Shown one piece after another: positions 6,696 through 7,719 of a DNA stretch of 7,719 nt. Location: positions 1 through 7,719 of the forward strand of contig CAZHKT010000155.1 of the NCBI GenBank assembly GCA_964533045.1. The letters are read 5' to 3'. Under the pieces are notes generated by a model. It saw only the letters and a list, made by a program, of their open reading frames with translations, searched no databases and was not told the origin of the DNA. This stretch comes from JACQNR01 sp964533045 (lineage in GTDB: Bacteria; Acidobacteriota; Terriglobia; UBA7540). How positions within the stretch are numbered: the stretch's first letter is position 1; the number at the start of each line of letters is the position of its first letter. Both the position numbers and the translations under genes were made by a program.

Positions 6696-6744
6696 CTGTC
6701 GCGGCGGTGTCCTCACCGCCGACTCTCCATACCCGCCGCGACAG
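6696..6744. repeat. 12-bp inverted repeat with an alternative internal hairpin
   Basis: CTGTCGCGGCGG at 6696-6707 is a perfect reverse complement of CCGCCGCGACAG at 6733-6744, around a 25-nt loop. Overlapping the left arm, GGCGGTG (6703-6709) is also perfectly complementary to CACCGCC (6714-6720) across a TCCT loop. The two stems share bases and cannot coexist. As RNA this would be a two-state structure upstream of the secreted-protein gene; as DNA it may be a palindromic dispersed element. No U-tract follows either stem. Confidence 0.65.
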
Positions 6745-6755
6745 GCTGGCACAAC

Positions 6756-6811
6756 CCTGGCGGCTCCGGCTGCTTCTAAATCGATGTAGGGCCCAGCTGG
6801 GTGCCGCCAGG
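6756..6811. repeat. Second inverted repeat before the secreted-protein gene
   Basis: CCTGGCGGC (6756-6764) and GCCGCCAGG (6803-6811) are perfect 9-bp reverse complements; within the loop lies the 10-bp palindrome CCCAGCTGGG (6792-6801). With the stem at 6696-6744 this fills about 120 nt with secondary structure. The 229-bp gap between tldD and the secreted-protein gene contains no other gene that I can support. A plus-strand promoter was not found; the region may be part of a long leader or an interspersed repeat. Confidence 0.55.
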
Positions 6812-6836
6812 CGTCGGATCAGGGTATTCAGGTTGT

Positions 6837-6843
6837 GGGGAGG
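6837..6843 (+). promoter_or_regulatory. Strong ribosome binding site of the secreted-protein gene
   Basis: GGGGAGG lies 7 nt before the ATG at 6851, the best-placed Shine-Dalgarno in the window. It fixes the start and argues that the short gene is truly translated, even though the reading frame stays open upstream to 6653. Confidence 0.75.
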
Positions 6844-6850
6844 TGTCGAT

Positions 6851-7156
6851 ATGAAGTCAAAGGCCCTTATGGCTGTTGCTCTTGCGGGGGCATTGGCGCT
6901 TACAACCTCGCAAGCTCAGGCCGGCGCCGTGCGCTACGCGGGGAAGCAGATCGCCAAGGGTTCGACCGCCGTGGCCGGACTGGCCGCAAGCGGAGTTCAT
7001 GCAGCGGGTGACGGCCTGGCGGCCGGAGGCAAAACTACCGGCGGCGCCCTCAAGCAGGGCGTGTCAGGCGTCGCCAAGGGGGCGAAGGCGACCCCGGGCC
7101 TGGCCGCGCGCGGCCTCAAAGGCGCGGGCAAAGGAATCGCCAAGGCCATCTGGTAA
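6851..7156 (+). CDS. Small secreted cationic Gly/Ala-rich protein, unknown function
   Basis: Not recognised by name. The 101-residue product starts with a clear Sec signal peptide: MKSK, a hydrophobic core (5-19), and AQA at 22-24 before G25, a good signal peptidase I site. The mature 77 residues contain 19 Gly and 20 Ala, no Cys, no Glu and one Asp, against 9 Lys and 2 Arg, a net charge near +10. Glycines recur every five residues in runs (43, 48, 53; 55, 60, 65, 70; 83, 88, 93), and GLAA occurs three times (43, 55, 83). The tail KGAGKGIAKAIW is amphipathic and resembles membrane-active peptides. Possible roles are an antimicrobial peptide, a membrane- or nucleic-acid-binding envelope protein, or a stress protein; none is shown. 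It is divergent from tldD, so not in its operon. The strong ribosome site and coherent signal peptide make coding likely. Confidence 0.78.
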   Translation: MKSKALMAVALAGALALTTSQAQAGAVRYAGKQIAKGSTAVAGLAASGVHAAGDGLAAGGKTTGGALKQGVSGVAKGAKATPGLAARGLKGAGKGIAKAIW

Positions 7157-7176
7157 GTCATTGCCATTCCATGAGT

Positions 7177-7213
7177 TGGCGGGGGGGGAGGCAGTAAATA
7201 ATCCTCCCCGCCA
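7177..7213 (+). terminator. GC-rich hairpin after the secreted-protein gene, possible terminator
   Basis: TGGC plus eight G and AGG (7177-7191) faces CCTCCCCGCCA (7203-7213) across an 11-nt A/T-rich loop. It pairs as an 11-bp stem if four of the G residues bulge out. It begins 20 bp after the stop codon. The following sequence (GCTTTTCCTCTT at 7221-7232) is only partly T-rich and not adjacent, so termination would be imperfect. Confidence 0.5.
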
Positions 7214-7249
7214 GCCCCTCGCTTTTCCTCTTGCCAATTGAGGCTACAT

Positions 7250-7630
7250 ATGTTCGACTACTTGCTGGGTCTAGGCGGCGGGGCCAGTTTGCTGGCGCGC
7301 AGCACGCCAGAAACCTCGGAACGAAGCCACGATATCGTTGAAAACAAAGGAACCGGGTTTAAGCCGCAGGGGCGGCCCTCGTGGCCTCCCGTTGGAGTGC
7401 GGCGCCTTGGGGCCACGTTGCTCTTCGGCGGAGCAGCGGGCAAAACATATATCAGGGGGCGAGTGGCAGCCCGCGGCGAAGCCGCCGCAGTGCAAACCGC
7501 GGCGCGCCAATGCACGAACCTTCGGAACGAAGCTGGGATGTTATTGAAAACACAGGAACGCGAAGAAGGCGGCTGGCGCGGCACGGCGCAGCTTCTCCCC
7601 TGGTGGCGTGGGCCCGGGGGTGCGGGCTAG
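7250..7630 (+). CDS. Doubtful ORF, possibly a gene start run into repeat sequence
   Basis: An ATG at 7250 has GAGG 6 nt upstream and opens a 126-codon frame starting MFDYLLGLGGGASLLAR, a plausible real N-terminus. After about 20 codons the frame passes through both copies of an imperfect repeat and low-complexity GC-rich sequence, and its residues there (PSWPPVGVRRLG, WWRGPGGAG) do not look like a folded protein. Several overlapping frames on both strands are equally open, as expected for GC-rich noncoding DNA. It may be a small gene, the 5' remnant of a gene cut by repeat insertion, or chance. No function can be given. Apart from this ORF, nothing between 7214 and 7681 looks like a gene. Confidence 0.22.
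   Translation: MFDYLLGLGGGASLLARSTPETSERSHDIVENKGTGFKPQGRPSWPPVGVRRLGATLLFGGAAGKTYIRGRVAARGEAAAVQTAARQCTNLRNEAGMLLKTQEREEGGWRGTAQLLPWWRGPGGAG
7311..7353. repeat. Imperfect direct repeat, copy 1
   Basis: A 43-bp copy containing TCGGAACGAAGC (7316-7327) and TTGAAAACA, then AGGAAC at its end. It matches the copy at 7516-7559 at about 35 of 44 aligned positions with one gap. Both copies are preceded by GGCGCGC. Spacing between copies is about 205 bp. Confidence 0.7.
7473..7485. repeat. Small GC hairpin between the two repeat copies
   Basis: GCGGC-GAA-GCCGC is a perfect 5-bp inverted repeat. It lies in the spacer between the two direct-repeat copies, next to repeated CCGCGGCG words (7471-7478 and 7497-7504). 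Such short stems are frequent in GC-rich DNA, so it is noted only as part of the repeat region. Confidence 0.4.
7516..7559. repeat. Imperfect direct repeat, copy 2
   Basis: A 44-bp copy in the same orientation as 7311-7353, with TCGGAACGAAGC at 7522-7533 followed by a variable middle and TTGAAAACA, then AGGAAC. The changed bases cluster in the centre, while the two outer blocks are conserved, a pattern more like a dispersed repeat family than a recent duplication. Confidence 0.7.
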
Positions 7631-7681
7631 GCTGTAACATTTCGTGTTGAAAATTGAGTTGGAAAGAGAGAGGGTATCTCC

Positions 7682-7695
7682 GGAAAACGTTTTCC
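7682..7695. promoter_or_regulatory. 14-bp perfect palindrome, LacI-family-type operator
   Basis: GGAAAACGTTTTCC is a perfect palindrome with a central CG. LacI/GalR-family regulators typically bind palindromes with a central CG flanked by A- and T-runs (AAACGTTT core), so this is a good operator candidate. It lies 14 bp before a Shine-Dalgarno at the window edge, positioned to block transcription of the next gene. A weak upstream promoter candidate is TTGAGT (7654-7659) with TATCTC (7675-7680), spacer 15 nt. Confidence 0.5.
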
Positions 7696-7709
7696 TGCCG
7701 GCAAGAGCA

Positions 7710-7714
7710 GGAGG
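7710..7714 (+). promoter_or_regulatory. Shine-Dalgarno of a gene starting beyond the window
   Basis: GGAGG, in the context AGCAGGAGGAAGGA, ends 5 nt before the window edge. The spacing predicts a start codon within the next few bases on the plus strand. The coding sequence itself is not visible. Confidence 0.5.
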
Positions 7715-7719
7715 AAGGA

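Noticed and set aside
6622..6696. Upstream 25-codon extension of tldD to the ATG at 6696
   Set aside because: The residues are unlike the family and the TTGACA-17-TACTGT promoter would start transcription downstream of that ATG.
6653..6850. In-frame upstream extension of the small secreted protein
   Set aside because: The arginine-rich extension is unlike a protein N-terminus, covers the inverted repeats, and would bury the clear signal peptide; the strong GGGGAGG supports 6851.
7311..7559. CRISPR array
   Set aside because: Only two diverged copies, 44 bp long with a spacer of about 160 bp, and no cas gene is seen.
7271..7584. Minus-strand open frames in the right-hand region
   Set aside because: They are antisense reads of the direct repeats and GC-rich DNA, with no convincing ribosome site or domain.

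Overview
The window is a GC-rich bacterial chromosomal segment holding six recognisable core genes, one small secreted-protein gene and a gene-poor right end. GC content, gene families and style (an aroC-def-fmt series, a TldD/TldE pair followed by a single-pass membrane protein, long intergenic gaps filled with short purine-rich repeats) suggest an Acidobacteriota-like soil bacterium. That assignment is inference and needs a database search.

Left region (1-2201), all on the minus strand: a sigma70-type promoter (TTGACG, 17-nt spacer, TAGAAT) reads into aroC (chorismate synthase), then def (peptide deformylase), then the 5' part of fmt (methionyl-tRNA formyltransferase), which runs off the left edge. 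Def and Fmt act at opposite ends of the formyl-methionine cycle of translation initiation; aroC supplies chorismate for aromatic compounds. Facing away across a 136-bp intergenic region is a calcineurin-like metallophosphoesterase gene (2269-3015, plus strand) with a GTG start and a perfect TATAAT upstream.

Middle region (3109-6684), minus strand: a good promoter at 6656-6684 drives tldD (metalloprotease subunit with HEAIGH and a C-terminal GTCGKD), followed after a repeat-filled 150-bp gap by tldE/pmbA (the partner without the metal motif) and, 9 bp further on, a small single-pass membrane protein of unknown function. TldD and TldE are known to form a heterodimeric protease that degrades unfolded peptides and, in enterobacteria, trims leader peptides of ribosomally made antibiotics.

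Right region (6685-7719): a structured 120-nt stretch with two inverted repeats, one of which can fold in two mutually exclusive ways, precedes a 101-codon gene with a very strong Shine-Dalgarno. Its product has a Sec signal peptide and a cysteine-free, strongly cationic, Gly/Ala-rich mature part with a five-residue glycine rhythm. It is divergent from tldD; a peptide-protease link is tempting but unproven. Beyond it lie a GC-rich hairpin, a doubtful ORF carrying a diverged 44-bp repeat present twice about 205 bp apart, and at the edge a 14-bp perfect palindrome of LacI-family operator type with a Shine-Dalgarno, implying a plus-strand gene starting just outside the window.
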